This document shows, in pieces, positions 8,271-17,202 of a stretch of 64,000 nt of DNA. The DNA is from Bombella sp. ESL0385. GTDB lineage: Bacteria > Pseudomonadota > Alphaproteobacteria > Acetobacterales > Acetobacteraceae. The position numbers were made by a program, and so were the translations under genes. The stretch covers positions 1-64,000 of the forward strand of contig NZ_WNIJ01000002.1 in the NCBI RefSeq assembly GCF_009725755.1, in the 5' to 3' direction. A model generated the notes under the pieces. It did not search any database, was not told the origin of the DNA, and worked only from the letters and a program-made list of their open reading frames with translations. Positions within the stretch are counted from its first letter, which is position 1; every line of letters begins with the position of its first letter.

Positions 8271-9041
8271 ATGATAAATAGGCTGGCTTTCCTTCCCATT
8301 CTCTTATGCGCACTCCTCCTTTTAGGAAGGGGCTTCCCTATGGCGTGGGCGCAAGTTTCGACCAATATGGACGCTTTGCCCTCAGCAGCGGTGTCCTCAT
8401 CTCATCATGCACCGGTTGGCCATAAACAACGCAAAGTGGCGCATGCTCAAAACACAACCAGTTCCCAGCCGCCTGCAAAAGCAAAAGCAACGCCAGCCCC
8501 TACACCAGCGGGCTATTCTCGTAAATTAGACATCCCCGCTAAAGCTCCAACACCTACAGTTATCACGCCACCCCCCTTCCCAGTTGCACTCCATCCGCCT
8601 GTTCCTGCGGCAACGGTCGTGCCTGCTGCCACAAGCCATAGCCATACAGAGCCTTTGCAGGGTGGGGCCTTGCGCGTGTTATTCGACCCTAATAGCGCAG
8701 ATTTAAATGAGGAAACGATTGAAGCTGTCCGTCATTATGCCCAGAGCATGGCTCCCAAAACTGAGGTACGGTTTATCCTGCATAGCTATGCCAATGTGCC
8801 GGGCAACGATATTTCCATGCCACGCCGGTTGGCTCTCTCCCGCGCTTTAGCGATTCGTGGATTGCTTGTGCAGAATGGCATCGCAACAACGCGAATCTAC
8901 CCTATTGCTCAAGGTCGCCCTACGGCAGATGATACAGCCCCAACCGAGCGGCTTGATATACGCCCTGAGAGCAACCCTCCTCCGGTAGAGACCCCTCTAT
9001 CAGCCGACCAGCCCTCTAATGAGAAAACTCCAAAACCATGA
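8271..9041 (+). CDS. Periplasmic OmpA-domain protein
   Basis: A 256-residue exported protein. A signal peptide (MINRLAFLPILLCALLLLG..., cleavage after AWA) leads into a long Pro/Ala/Thr-rich linker (residues 45-125) and then an OmpA-like C-terminal domain (about 135-230) with VLFDPNSADLNEET and RRLALSRALAIRGLL. The domain normally binds peptidoglycan, but the usual Asp/Arg pair of the NxxLSxxRA motif is only partly kept. Its stop overlaps the start of the MotA/TolQ-like gene as ATGA, so the three genes at 8.3-11.1 kb should form one operon and probably one envelope complex. Confidence 0.75.
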   Translation: MINRLAFLPILLCALLLLGRGFPMAWAQVSTNMDALPSAAVSSSHHAPVGHKQRKVAHAQNTTSSQPPAKAKATPAPTPAGYSRKLDIPAKAPTPTVITPPPFPVALHPPVPAATVVPAATSHSHTEPLQGGALRVLFDPNSADLNEETIEAVRHYAQSMAPKTEVRFILHSYANVPGNDISMPRRLALSRALAIRGLLVQNGIATTRIYPIAQGRPTADDTAPTERLDIRPESNPPPVETPLSADQPSNEKTPKP

Positions 9042-10108
9042 CGCATCCTACCCGCTATCTTGTTCGCATTTGTGTCTTTCTCCTCGTCATTATCGCTGTG
9101 GTCTTCGCCCTGCGCGATATATTGATTCATGCTTTTATGGTGAATCCGGGGCTAAACGGGGTCATTATCGCCATTCTCCTTTTAGGCATCGCTTGGAACC
9201 TCCATCTCACCTTGCGCCTTATCCCGGAGGTTCGCTGGGTTACAATTCTCCAACAGCCTCGTGAGGGGCTGCGTGTGCCAGAACCACCACTGCTTCTAGC
9301 CCCTATGGCACGCTTGCTCCGCGCACGGCGGGAGGAAAACCCCAAGCTGACCCTCTCTACCCACACAACCCGCGCTATGTTGGAGAGCCTTGAGGCCCGC
9401 ATGGATGAAGGGCGCGATATCTCCCGCTATATTACGCAGCTTCTTGTATTTCTGGGGCTTTTAGGGACGTTCTATGGCTTAATCCTCACGGTGCGTTCTG
9501 TAGCGGATGTGATTAGTGCTATGCCCTCTGGCGGGGCAGACCTTGCAGGTATGTTCGATCATATCAAGATGGGCCTAACCAAGCCTCTCATGGGGATGTC
9601 CACCGCCTTTTCAGCATCGATGTTCGGATTAGCGGGATCGTTAATTCTCGGCTTTTTGGATCTTACCTCCGGCCAAGCGCAAAACCGTTTTGCTAATGAG
9701 ATTGAGGAATGGTTGGCTGACCTGACATTTCTGGACACACCAGCCGAAAATACACCCAATGCCACGCAGAAAGACCCACAAACGGAGGACGCTATCCGTG
9801 CTGGTAATGTGGCTATCCTCCGTAAGCTGGATGAGCTAAACGCCACGCTACGCCATCTGCGCGAGCCAACACGCCAGCCTCTCGCCCCCTTAGAGGAGAT
9901 GCTCTACGAGCTTGATGAGAATAATCAGGCGACTTTGCACATATTGCAAAACTTAAACAACAACATCAAACAACATCATGCAGAAGACCCCTCTATGACA
10001 CATCTTGTCCAAGAGATGGGGCAGAAACTAACCAGCCTGCGCAGCGATATTGCTCATTTATTCCAGCGGGATCATAAAACGCGCTCCACCCAGCGTAGGG
10101 AAGATTAA
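9038..10108 (+). CDS. MotA/TolQ/ExbB-type proton channel protein
   Basis: A 356-residue inner-membrane protein. Two hydrophobic segments lie in the first 60 residues and two more near 135-155 and 180-205; the third holds the family signature LLGLLGTFYGLILTVRSV, and the segment near 180-200 is rich in small residues (GMSTAFSASMFGLAGS). The C-terminal 130 residues look coiled-coil and cytoplasmic. Together with the next gene it forms a stator-like H+ channel pair. No flagellar genes are present, so a non-flagellar envelope role, as for TolQR or ExbBD, is more likely than motility. Confidence 0.8.
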   Translation: MTHPTRYLVRICVFLLVIIAVVFALRDILIHAFMVNPGLNGVIIAILLLGIAWNLHLTLRLIPEVRWVTILQQPREGLRVPEPPLLLAPMARLLRARREENPKLTLSTHTTRAMLESLEARMDEGRDISRYITQLLVFLGLLGTFYGLILTVRSVADVISAMPSGGADLAGMFDHIKMGLTKPLMGMSTAFSASMFGLAGSLILGFLDLTSGQAQNRFANEIEEWLADLTFLDTPAENTPNATQKDPQTEDAIRAGNVAILRKLDELNATLRHLREPTRQPLAPLEEMLYELDENNQATLHILQNLNNNIKQHHAEDPSMTHLVQEMGQKLTSLRSDIAHLFQRDHKTRSTQRRED

Positions 10109-10111
10109 GCC

Positions 10112-11080
10112 ATGGCCCGCCGCAGACGTCACCTTGGTGCCATCAACGCATGGCCGGGCTATGTGGATGCTCTGTCCTCGTTATTGATGGTCGTCACATT
10201 TGTTTTGCTCGTCTTTATTTTGGGGCAAGAGTTCCTCTCCGCCACGATTGCTCAAAAAGAGCGTAGTTTGGATAGCCTCCGCCAAGACCTTACTAAATTG
10301 AGCCAGATGCTCTCTCTTAGTGAAGGGAAAGTCCAAACCCTCAATAAAACGAGCCAAGAGCAAAAGCAGCTCATCGCAACACTCAATACCACATTGGATG
10401 AAAAACAACGTGCGCTGACTGCGATGGAGGAACATTCTCATGTTGTAGAAGGAGCACAGCTTGGCAGTATTGCCGCTCTTTCCTCCCAAGTGGCAGAGTT
10501 GACACATCAACTCCAAGCGATTGCGGCAGCGTTGGAAATAGAGAAAAAGAACGAGGCGGATAAAGATGCCCAACTTGCCGCTTTAGGACAGAAGCTCAAT
10601 ATTGCGTTGGCGAATAAGGTCAACCAATTACAACGCTATCGGTCAGTCTTTTTTGGGCGGTTGCGTGATCTTCTTAAAAACCAACCGGGCATTGAGATTG
10701 TGGGGGACCGTTTTGTCTTTCGCTCTGAAGTCCTCTTTCCTAGTGGCAGTGCTGAGCTGACACCAGCAGGGCGGCGGGAGATTCTGACCCTTGCCCATAC
10801 ATTCCGCGAGGTCGCCGCAACCATTCCTGCTGATATACCGTGGATTCTGCGCGTGGATGGCCATGCTGACCGCCAGCCAATTCATTCTACCTCTACCAGT
10901 AATTGGGAGCTTTCTGCCGCACGGGCTATTACGGTGGTGAAAACCTTAATCCTCAACGGAGTGGACGCACACCATATCGCAGCAACGGCTTTCTCTAACT
11001 ATCAACCGTTGGACCATGGGAACAGTGCTGAAGCTCTAGCCCGTAATCGCCGGATTGAGTTCCGCCTCACAGACCGCTAA
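10112..11080 (+). CDS. MotB-like protein with OmpA peptidoglycan-binding domain
   Basis: A 322-residue partner of the preceding channel. A basic N-terminus (MARRRRH) leads into one membrane helix with Asp19 at its start (GYVDALSSLLMVVTFVLL), equivalent to the proton-carrying Asp of MotB. A long coiled coil fills residues 45-175, and an OmpA domain occupies about 195-322 with VDGHADRQPI and NWELSAARA, the peptidoglycan-binding motif. It begins three bases after the previous stop. The build is that of MotB-type stators, but no flagellar context is seen. Confidence 0.82.
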   Translation: MARRRRHLGAINAWPGYVDALSSLLMVVTFVLLVFILGQEFLSATIAQKERSLDSLRQDLTKLSQMLSLSEGKVQTLNKTSQEQKQLIATLNTTLDEKQRALTAMEEHSHVVEGAQLGSIAALSSQVAELTHQLQAIAAALEIEKKNEADKDAQLAALGQKLNIALANKVNQLQRYRSVFFGRLRDLLKNQPGIEIVGDRFVFRSEVLFPSGSAELTPAGRREILTLAHTFREVAATIPADIPWILRVDGHADRQPIHSTSTSNWELSAARAITVVKTLILNGVDAHHIAATAFSNYQPLDHGNSAEALARNRRIEFRLTDR

Positions 11081-11131
11081 CCCCTCCCTTTAATGCTGAC
11101 AGAAGCCTCCAAATCACCTAATTAGGGCGTC

Positions 11132-12934
11132 ATGACCGACACACCGCTTTCTCTCATTCGTAATTTTTCCATCATCGCGCATATCGACCACGGTAAATCT
11201 ACCTTGGCGGACCGGCTTATTGAGGCATGTGGGGCTCTTACCGCACGCGAGATGAAGGGCCAAGTTCTTGATTCTATGGAGCTAGAGCAAGAGCGTGGCA
11301 TTACCATCAAGGCCCAGACCGTCCGGCTGACATACCCGGCAAAGGATGGCAATGTTTACGTCCTCAACCTCATGGACACACCCGGCCATGTGGATTTTGC
11401 TTATGAGGTCAGCCGCTCTTTAGCGGCATGTGAAGGCTCGCTTTTGGTGGTTGATGCCTCCCAAGGGGTGGAGGCACAAACACTCGCCAATGTGTATCAA
11501 GCCATTGATGCTAACCATGAGATTGTCCCCGTCCTCAATAAGATTGACCTCCCCGCGGCGGAGCCAGAGCGTGTGCGCGCCCAGATTGAAGAAGTTGTCG
11601 GCATCCCCGCTGATGATGCTGTGGAGATTAGTGCCAAAACAGGCTTGAATATTGAGGGCGTTTTGGAGGCCCTCGTCCAACGTCTGCCTGCCCCTAAAGG
11701 CGATGCAGAAGCCCCTTTACAAGGGCTATTGGTGGATAGTTGGTATGATAGCTATCTCGGTGTGATTATCCTCGTGCGGATTAAGGAAGGGCGGCTGAAA
11801 CGCGGCGATAAAATCCGCATGATGCAAACGGGGGCCACCTATCATGTGGACCAGGTTGGTGTGTTCCTCCCCAAAATGAAGCCTGTGGACTCCTTAGGGC
11901 CGGGGGAGATGGGCTACATCAATGCCGCGATTAAGACTGTGGCAGATTGTAATGTCGGCGATACCATCACGCTCGATAACCGCCCAGCAGAAAAAGCCCT
12001 CCCCGGCTTTAAGCCCTCCATCCCCGTTGTATGGTGTGGACTCTTCCCTGTCGATGCGGATGATTTTGATAAGCTACGCACAAGCTTGGGTAAGTTGCGC
12101 CTTAATGATGCGTCCTTCCATTTTGAGGCAGAGACTTCGGCCGCTTTGGGGTTTGGCTTCCGTTGCGGGTTCCTCGGTTTGCTGCATTTGGAGATTATCC
12201 AAGAACGTCTCTCGCGTGAGTTTAATCTCGACCTCATCGCAACAGCCCCCTCTGTTGTTTATAAAATGCACATGAATGATGGCTCTGTCGAAGAGCTGCA
12301 TAACCCCGCTGATATGCCGGAAATCAGCAAGATTGATTATATTGAGGAACCGTGGATTAAGGCCTCTATTCTCGTTCGTGATGAATATTTAGGCTCTGTC
12401 CTCACCCTCTGTACCGAGCGGCGCGGTGTGCAAATAGACCTCACCTATGTGGGGGACCGAGCAATGGCGGTGTATCGTCTACCGCTCAATGAGGTAGTGT
12501 TTGATTTTTATGACCGGTTGAAGTCCCTCACACGCGGTTATGCCTCTTTTGAATATCAAATGGATGGGTATGAGGAGAGCGACCTCGTCCGCATTTCCAT
12601 CCTTGTTAATCATGAGCCCGTTGATGCGCTCTCCTTCATCGCCCATCGCACAGTGGCGGAATCCCGTGGCCGCGCTATTTGTGCGAAATTGAAGGACCTC
12701 ATCCCCCGCCAACTCTTTAAAATCGCCATCCAAGCCTCTATTGGCTCTAAGGTTATTGCGCGTGAGACTTTGGGGGCATTGTCTAAAGACGTAACGGCTA
12801 AATGTTATGGCGGTGATATTTCCCGTAAGCGCAAATTATTAGAGAAGCAAAAGGAAGGGAAAAAACGTATGCGGCAATTCGGGAAGGTCGAAATCCCACA
12901 AAGTGCCTTCCTCGCTGCTTTGAAGATGGATTAG
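11132..12934 (+). CDS. lepA: Elongation factor 4 (LepA)
   Basis: A 600-residue translational GTPase that back-translocates or remodels ribosomes. G motifs are clear: AHIDHGKST (P-loop), [14 protein letters not shown], and SAKTG. Domain II and the elongation-factor G-like domains follow, and the C-terminus has the LepA-specific [23 protein letters not shown] region with the KR-rich tail. The length is exactly as expected. A GT2 gene starts three bases after the stop. Confidence 0.97.
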   Translation: MTDTPLSLIRNFSIIAHIDHGKSTLADRLIEACGALTAREMKGQVLDSMELEQERGITIKAQTVRLTYPAKDGNVYVLNLMDTPGHVDFAYEVSRSLAACEGSLLVVDASQGVEAQTLANVYQAIDANHEIVPVLNKIDLPAAEPERVRAQIEEVVGIPADDAVEISAKTGLNIEGVLEALVQRLPAPKGDAEAPLQGLLVDSWYDSYLGVIILVRIKEGRLKRGDKIRMMQTGATYHVDQVGVFLPKMKPVDSLGPGEMGYINAAIKTVADCNVGDTITLDNRPAEKALPGFKPSIPVVWCGLFPVDADDFDKLRTSLGKLRLNDASFHFEAETSAALGFGFRCGFLGLLHLEIIQERLSREFNLDLIATAPSVVYKMHMNDGSVEELHNPADMPEISKIDYIEEPWIKASILVRDEYLGSVLTLCTERRGVQIDLTYVGDRAMAVYRLPLNEVVFDFYDRLKSLTRGYASFEYQMDGYEESDLVRISILVNHEPVDALSFIAHRTVAESRGRAICAKLKDLIPRQLFKIAIQASIGSKVIARETLGALSKDVTAKCYGGDISRKRKLLEKQKEGKKRMRQFGKVEIPQSAFLAALKMD

Positions 12935-12937
12935 CCC

Positions 12938-14323
12938 ATGCCCCGCACAGCCGCTCTCCTTTGCATCCATAATGAAGCGCATAGACTTCCTTGGTGGATG
13001 GCACATCACCTCGCATTAGGCTTTTCTGCCCTTTTAGTGTGTGATGACCATTCCACCGACGGTAGCCGAGAACTGCTCACACAAGCCGCACGCCATTATG
13101 ATATCCGCATTATAGAGACAGACGCGCAGGATACTGACGCGCTACACCGCCGTGAGGCAGGGCTCAACAGCCTTATTCAACGCGAGCATGAACATTTTGA
13201 TTGGATGCTCCCCCTCGCGATTGATGAATATTTCCTACCAACTCAAAGCACCCTCTCCGCCTTTTTTGCTGATATAGAACAGCATATGGGGGCGGAGGCG
13301 TTTCTCCAAACCGCATCCATCCCTATAAATTGGTGCATTATGGGACTTGGGAAATGGCATAACCAATCCTTAACAGGCCCTATTCCACATCCTCGTGCGC
13401 TCTTTACTACCCATGCGGCGGAGAATTTTACTGACCATCGTGTTACACGGGATTTTTTCCGCCCCACGGCTAATCAAACGCTCCCTAATCCTTTTGCACG
13501 GTTACAAACCCCACCGAATTGGTCCAAAGCGCGCATCCTCCATGATGCCGCAGCCAATAGCCACACCCCTCAGACCCGCCGTTATTTTGACCGCAACGAA
13601 CATAGTTTCCCTCAAGGGCAACAACATCTCTCACAAAGTCTGACAATCGCAGCGCGCCTTATACAGGGTCTTATTGCGGGAGAGTGTTACGCCCTCCAAA
13701 ACCAAGACGGGCTAAAAGCCTCTCACAACCCTTCGTCTAAAACTAAAACGCCACCTATGTTGGCCCGCTTTCAACTATGCTGTGGAGAGGCTGTGCTAGC
13801 CCTCCATACAAAGCAGCATGTTATTCGGCTCTATAACAAAGAAGAACTCCTTACCGAGACTGACCTCATACCGCTACAACTGCTTCAAAATCTAGATACC
13901 CCAAATATCGCATGGCTTTATGCAGATGCGCTCTCACCTCTGCCTTACATACCTGTTGCTGCACCGCATGCCCTTCATCCCTCCTCATTGCTGGCGTGCA
14001 TAGCCTTAGAGCTAACACCACAAGGCGAAAATATGAGGCTGCGACTCCGCTCTACCGGGCAGGCATTATTGGGGGATTCCTCTCAGCACTTTACCTTAAA
14101 ACCACTGCCTCAACCGCCCATGCCAGATAAGGTAGACTCCGCCTTCCAACATTTCCTTGCTTATGGGATGAGTGCCGCTGGGCTAAAAGCGGCCATTTAT
14201 CATAGCCGCTGGCTCTCGCCTTCTGTCATTGGGGCGATTTATGCTCAACTTCCCGCGCAAGAGGCACGCAGCCTGTTCTCGCCATTAATGTATCGGCTTT
14301 TCCATAACGGGACACGCTCGTAA
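12938..14323 (+). CDS. Glycosyltransferase family 2 (Glyco_tranf_2_4-like) protein
   Basis: A 461-residue protein with an N-terminal GT-A fold. LLCIHNEAHRLPWWMAHHLALG opens the nucleotide-binding fold, DDHSTDGS (residues 33-40) and a later DEYF give acidic metal/nucleotide motifs, in the style of the GT2 group PF13704. The last 200 residues match nothing I recognise. No signal peptide is present, so the catalytic part is cytosolic. The sugar donor and acceptor are unknown. It is tightly coupled to lepA. Confidence 0.65.
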   Translation: MPRTAALLCIHNEAHRLPWWMAHHLALGFSALLVCDDHSTDGSRELLTQAARHYDIRIIETDAQDTDALHRREAGLNSLIQREHEHFDWMLPLAIDEYFLPTQSTLSAFFADIEQHMGAEAFLQTASIPINWCIMGLGKWHNQSLTGPIPHPRALFTTHAAENFTDHRVTRDFFRPTANQTLPNPFARLQTPPNWSKARILHDAAANSHTPQTRRYFDRNEHSFPQGQQHLSQSLTIAARLIQGLIAGECYALQNQDGLKASHNPSSKTKTPPMLARFQLCCGEAVLALHTKQHVIRLYNKEELLTETDLIPLQLLQNLDTPNIAWLYADALSPLPYIPVAAPHALHPSSLLACIALELTPQGENMRLRLRSTGQALLGDSSQHFTLKPLPQPPMPDKVDSAFQHFLAYGMSAAGLKAAIYHSRWLSPSVIGAIYAQLPAQEARSLFSPLMYRLFHNGTRS

Positions 14324-14343
14324 CCTGACCCTACTGCGCTGGA

Positions 14344-15684
14344 GTGATGCCTGTGTTACGATCCCATCTTGATCGCTTTTTCCACATCACGCAGCGACAC
14401 TCTACCATCTCGCGGGAGGTTATAGCCGGGCTAACTATTTTTGGCTCTATGGCGTATATTATGGCCGTCAATCCGGCTGTTCTCGCCGCGGCGGGGCTCG
14501 CCCGCCATGATATGGTCATGACAACCATTGCGGGGGCTGTGGCAGGGACGCTCATCATGGCTCTATGGGCACGACTTCCCTTAGCCCTCGCTCCGGCTAT
14601 GAGCAGTAATGTCCTCTTTGCGCAAGTTATTGTTCAACAAGCGCATGTTAATCCTGCTACAGCCTTTACCATTGTTCTCTTTAGTGGGCTGTGCTTTACG
14701 CTCTTATCCATCACAAAATTACGCCTGACGATTATACATAGTTTTCCAACCAGTATTATATTGGGGATTCAAGTCGCTATTGGAGCTTTTATTGCACGAA
14801 TTGGCTTAATTGAGGCCGGTATAGCCATTCCTTCCCCCAGCGGGCTTAGCTTTGCCTCACTTGCTCATCCTTCCGTCATCCTCGCTTTAATGGGGATTTT
14901 ACTCTGCCTCCTCCTCCAATTATTACGCATTCCGGCGGGGTTACTCCTCACTATGGCGGGCCTTACCCTAATAGGGATGGTCGTCCCCGGTATGGATGGG
15001 CGCACATTGACCCACTTACCGCCCCATATATTAGACTGGCCCCATTACCCACGTCATCTTCTCTTTCCTTTTGATTTTAAAGATTTTTTCCAGCATTTAG
15101 GGTTGGTTCTACCCATTACACTATATGTCCTCCTGAGTGATTTCTTTGATGCTACAGGCACAATGCTCACTGTCACCCGTCATGCCGGGTTATCCGGCAC
15201 AAAAGAACATCCAGATCTTGACCCACGCGCCTTTACTGCTGATGGAGCGGCAAGCGTTATAGGGGCCTTGTTAGGGACCTGCACCGTCTCTGCTTATTTG
15301 GAAAGCTTAACAGGGGCTGAGGCTGGCGGACGCACAGGTCTAAGTGCGCTCATTGTGGCTATTCTATTTGCTGCTTCTTGCGTATTCTGGCCACTCCTAA
15401 CCGCTATCCCTGCCATAGCCACAGCCCCTGTACTTGTTTTTGTCGGCATCATGATGTTGAGCCATTTAAGAGACCTTCCCTCCGCCATGGAGGACGCATT
15501 TCCACCACTTTGTATGCTGCTTATCACCGTTGTAACGGGTAATTTTATGCTCTCTTTAGCCTGTGGGATGCTGCTTTACACCGCAACGGCCCTTATAAAA
15601 GGGAAGGCTCGTACGTTACCACCTATCATCTGGGGGCTGGATGGCGCGTTCTTGTGCTATATGGTTTTGCAAAGTCGTTTTTAA
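14344..15684 (+). CDS. NCS2-family purine permease (AzgA/PbuG type)
   Basis: An approximately 446-residue polytopic inner-membrane transporter with 12 or more hydrophobic segments. The AzgA-like signatures are present: EVIAGLTIFGSMAYIMAVNP near the N-terminus, LPLALAPAMSSNVLFAQ, DFFDATGTML, and TVSAYLESLTGAEAGGRTGLSAL. These proteins import adenine, guanine or hypoxanthine with protons. The substrate cannot be chosen from sequence. The start is uncertain: GTG at 14344, ATG at 14347 or GTG at 14353; GGAG spacing favours the last. Confidence 0.85.
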   Translation: MMPVLRSHLDRFFHITQRHSTISREVIAGLTIFGSMAYIMAVNPAVLAAAGLARHDMVMTTIAGAVAGTLIMALWARLPLALAPAMSSNVLFAQVIVQQAHVNPATAFTIVLFSGLCFTLLSITKLRLTIIHSFPTSIILGIQVAIGAFIARIGLIEAGIAIPSPSGLSFASLAHPSVILALMGILLCLLLQLLRIPAGLLLTMAGLTLIGMVVPGMDGRTLTHLPPHILDWPHYPRHLLFPFDFKDFFQHLGLVLPITLYVLLSDFFDATGTMLTVTRHAGLSGTKEHPDLDPRAFTADGAASVIGALLGTCTVSAYLESLTGAEAGGRTGLSALIVAILFAASCVFWPLLTAIPAIATAPVLVFVGIMMLSHLRDLPSAMEDAFPPLCMLLITVVTGNFMLSLACGMLLYTATALIKGKARTLPPIIWGLDGAFLCYMVLQSRF

Positions 15685-15713
15685 CCTATCGTAAAATAAA
15701 ACGCTCTTAAGTC

Positions 15714-15741
15714 TTGCCAAAGCCCCCCCATCACGCATTAT
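15714..15741 (+). promoter_or_regulatory. Possible sigma-70 promoter before xseB
   Basis: TTGCCA (15714-15719) and CATTAT (15736-15741) are spaced by 16 bases in the 190-base gap before the xseB-ispA-dxs block. This is a visual match only. Confidence 0.3.
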
Positions 15742-15875
15742 CATGCCCGCATATATCAAACAGTCTGTGATCTTGCTAAACAACGAGGAACAGGGGTGGA
15801 AAAAATCTCCATATCCCTGTAATGGCCTGTAAGTTTCATGCTCTGAACCCTACTTGGATAGTCGTGCCCCGCTTT

Positions 15876-16238
15876 ATGACATCTGCTAAACAAAACACTA
15901 CACCGCTCCGTCAACTCTCCTTTGAGGCGGCCCTTGCCGAGCTTGAGCAGATTGTACGTGGGTTAGAAACAGGGCAGATGAAGTTGGAAGATGCCATCTC
16001 TGCTTATGAACGCGGTGCCGCCCTACGCCGCCATTGTGAAGAACGGCTTGCCGAGGCAGAAATGCGCGTTAAGGCCATCGTCCAGAAAGCGGATGGTTCC
16101 CTCTCTGAGGACAGTTTTGACCCTACAGAAAAACCAGCCGCCGCCCCTCGTAAGAAAAAGGCTGCCGCCCCCTCTCCTACATCACGGGATGACCATTGGG
16201 ACTCTAAGGCTGGCCCAGATGATGAGATTCCCTTCTAA
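15876..16238 (+). CDS. xseB: Exodeoxyribonuclease VII small subunit
   Basis: A protein of about 120 residues. The conserved helical core, FEAALAELEQIVRGLETGQMKLEDAISAYERGAALRRHCEERLAEAEMRV, fits XseB, which binds XseA to form ExoVII for degrading single-stranded DNA. The C-terminal 50 residues are a Lys/Pro/Ala-rich tail ending in DDEIPF, a pattern common in alphaproteobacterial XseB. The start at ATG 15876 fits the family length; no strong ribosome site is visible. It opens the conserved xseB-ispA-dxs-tlyA order. Confidence 0.88.
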   Translation: MTSAKQNTTPLRQLSFEAALAELEQIVRGLETGQMKLEDAISAYERGAALRRHCEERLAEAEMRVKAIVQKADGSLSEDSFDPTEKPAAAPRKKKAAAPSPTSRDDHWDSKAGPDDEIPF

Positions 16239-16287
16239 TGATGCAGCCTATCTATACCACCATGCCCCACATCAAGGAGACCCCCCA

Positions 16288-17196
16288 ATGACCGATAGCC
16301 ACGCCCTCCCTCTCAAGGATGCTTTACGCTTGGCCTGTCGGGATATTGAGGCCAGCATTGATGCGCTCCTCCCTCCTGTGCCGGGTGATGAATCCTTGCT
16401 CATTGAGGCCATGCGCTATGCGGCCCTTAATGGGGGGAAACGCCTGAGGGGCTTCTTAGTATTAGAAACAGCCGCCCTTTTTGGGGCATCGCGTGAGGCA
16501 GCCTTGCGCGTTGCGGCCTCTGTAGAGTTCCTCCATGCTTATTCCCTCGTCCATGACGACCTCCCCGCCATGGATGATGATGACCTTCGCCGGGGCCAAC
16601 CTTCTACACATAAAAAGTTTAATGAGGCGTTCGCGATCCTCGCTGGCGATGCTTTGCAGACTAGCGCGTTTGAGGTTCTTTTAGAGCCTGCTACCAGCCC
16701 AGACCCTGCCATCCGCGCTGACCTTGCCCTCGCCCTTGCGCGTGCCTCTGGCAGTGCTGGGATGGTTGGGGGCCAGGTCATTGATATTCGTGGGGAAGGC
16801 AAGGCCCTCCCGCTAGAGCAGGTCCAACGCCTCCATGCTATGAAGACCGGTGCACTCATCCGCTATTCTGCTGAGGCGGGAGCGATTTTAGCCGGTCTTG
16901 CTGCTAATGACCCACAGCGTAAGGCCATCATCCGCTATGGGGCGGATTTAGGGACAGCCTTCCAAGTCGCTGATGATATTCTTGATACCACCGCCAGCAC
17001 GGAAGAACTTGGCAAAACCGCTGGCAAGGATGAAGATGCCTGCAAATCCAACTATGTGGCTTTGCTCGGCATTGAAGGGGCGCGTAAAGAAGCCCACCGC
17101 CTGAGCGAACAGGCCCGCCAGGCTCTCTCCTCCTTTGGCCCGCAAGCTGATACGCTCCGCGCCCTTGCCGCCTATTTTATCGAACGCAGGAATTAA
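16288..17196 (+). CDS. ispA: Farnesyl diphosphate synthase (geranyltranstransferase)
   Basis: A 302-residue prenyltransferase that condenses IPP with DMAPP/GPP to farnesyl diphosphate. The first Asp-rich motif is in HDDLPAMDDDDLRRG and the second in QVADDILD; GGKRLRG near residue 48 binds diphosphate. The start at 16288 has AAGGAG eight bases upstream, and the large in-frame extension upstream to 15991 overlaps xseB in another frame and is not coding. It lies between xseB and dxs, as in E. coli. Confidence 0.95.
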   Translation: MTDSHALPLKDALRLACRDIEASIDALLPPVPGDESLLIEAMRYAALNGGKRLRGFLVLETAALFGASREAALRVAASVEFLHAYSLVHDDLPAMDDDDLRRGQPSTHKKFNEAFAILAGDALQTSAFEVLLEPATSPDPAIRADLALALARASGSAGMVGGQVIDIRGEGKALPLEQVQRLHAMKTGALIRYSAEAGAILAGLAANDPQRKAIIRYGADLGTAFQVADDILDTTASTEELGKTAGKDEDACKSNYVALLGIEGARKEAHRLSEQARQALSSFGPQADTLRALAAYFIERRN

Positions 17197-17202
17197 TCGT
17201 CC

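Noticed and set aside
8271-11080. Zorya-type anti-phage system (ZorAB)
   Set aside because: The MotA- and MotB-like pair is present, but there is no ZorC/ZorD or ZorE-like gene; lepA follows directly and the MotA-like protein lacks the long ZorA tail.
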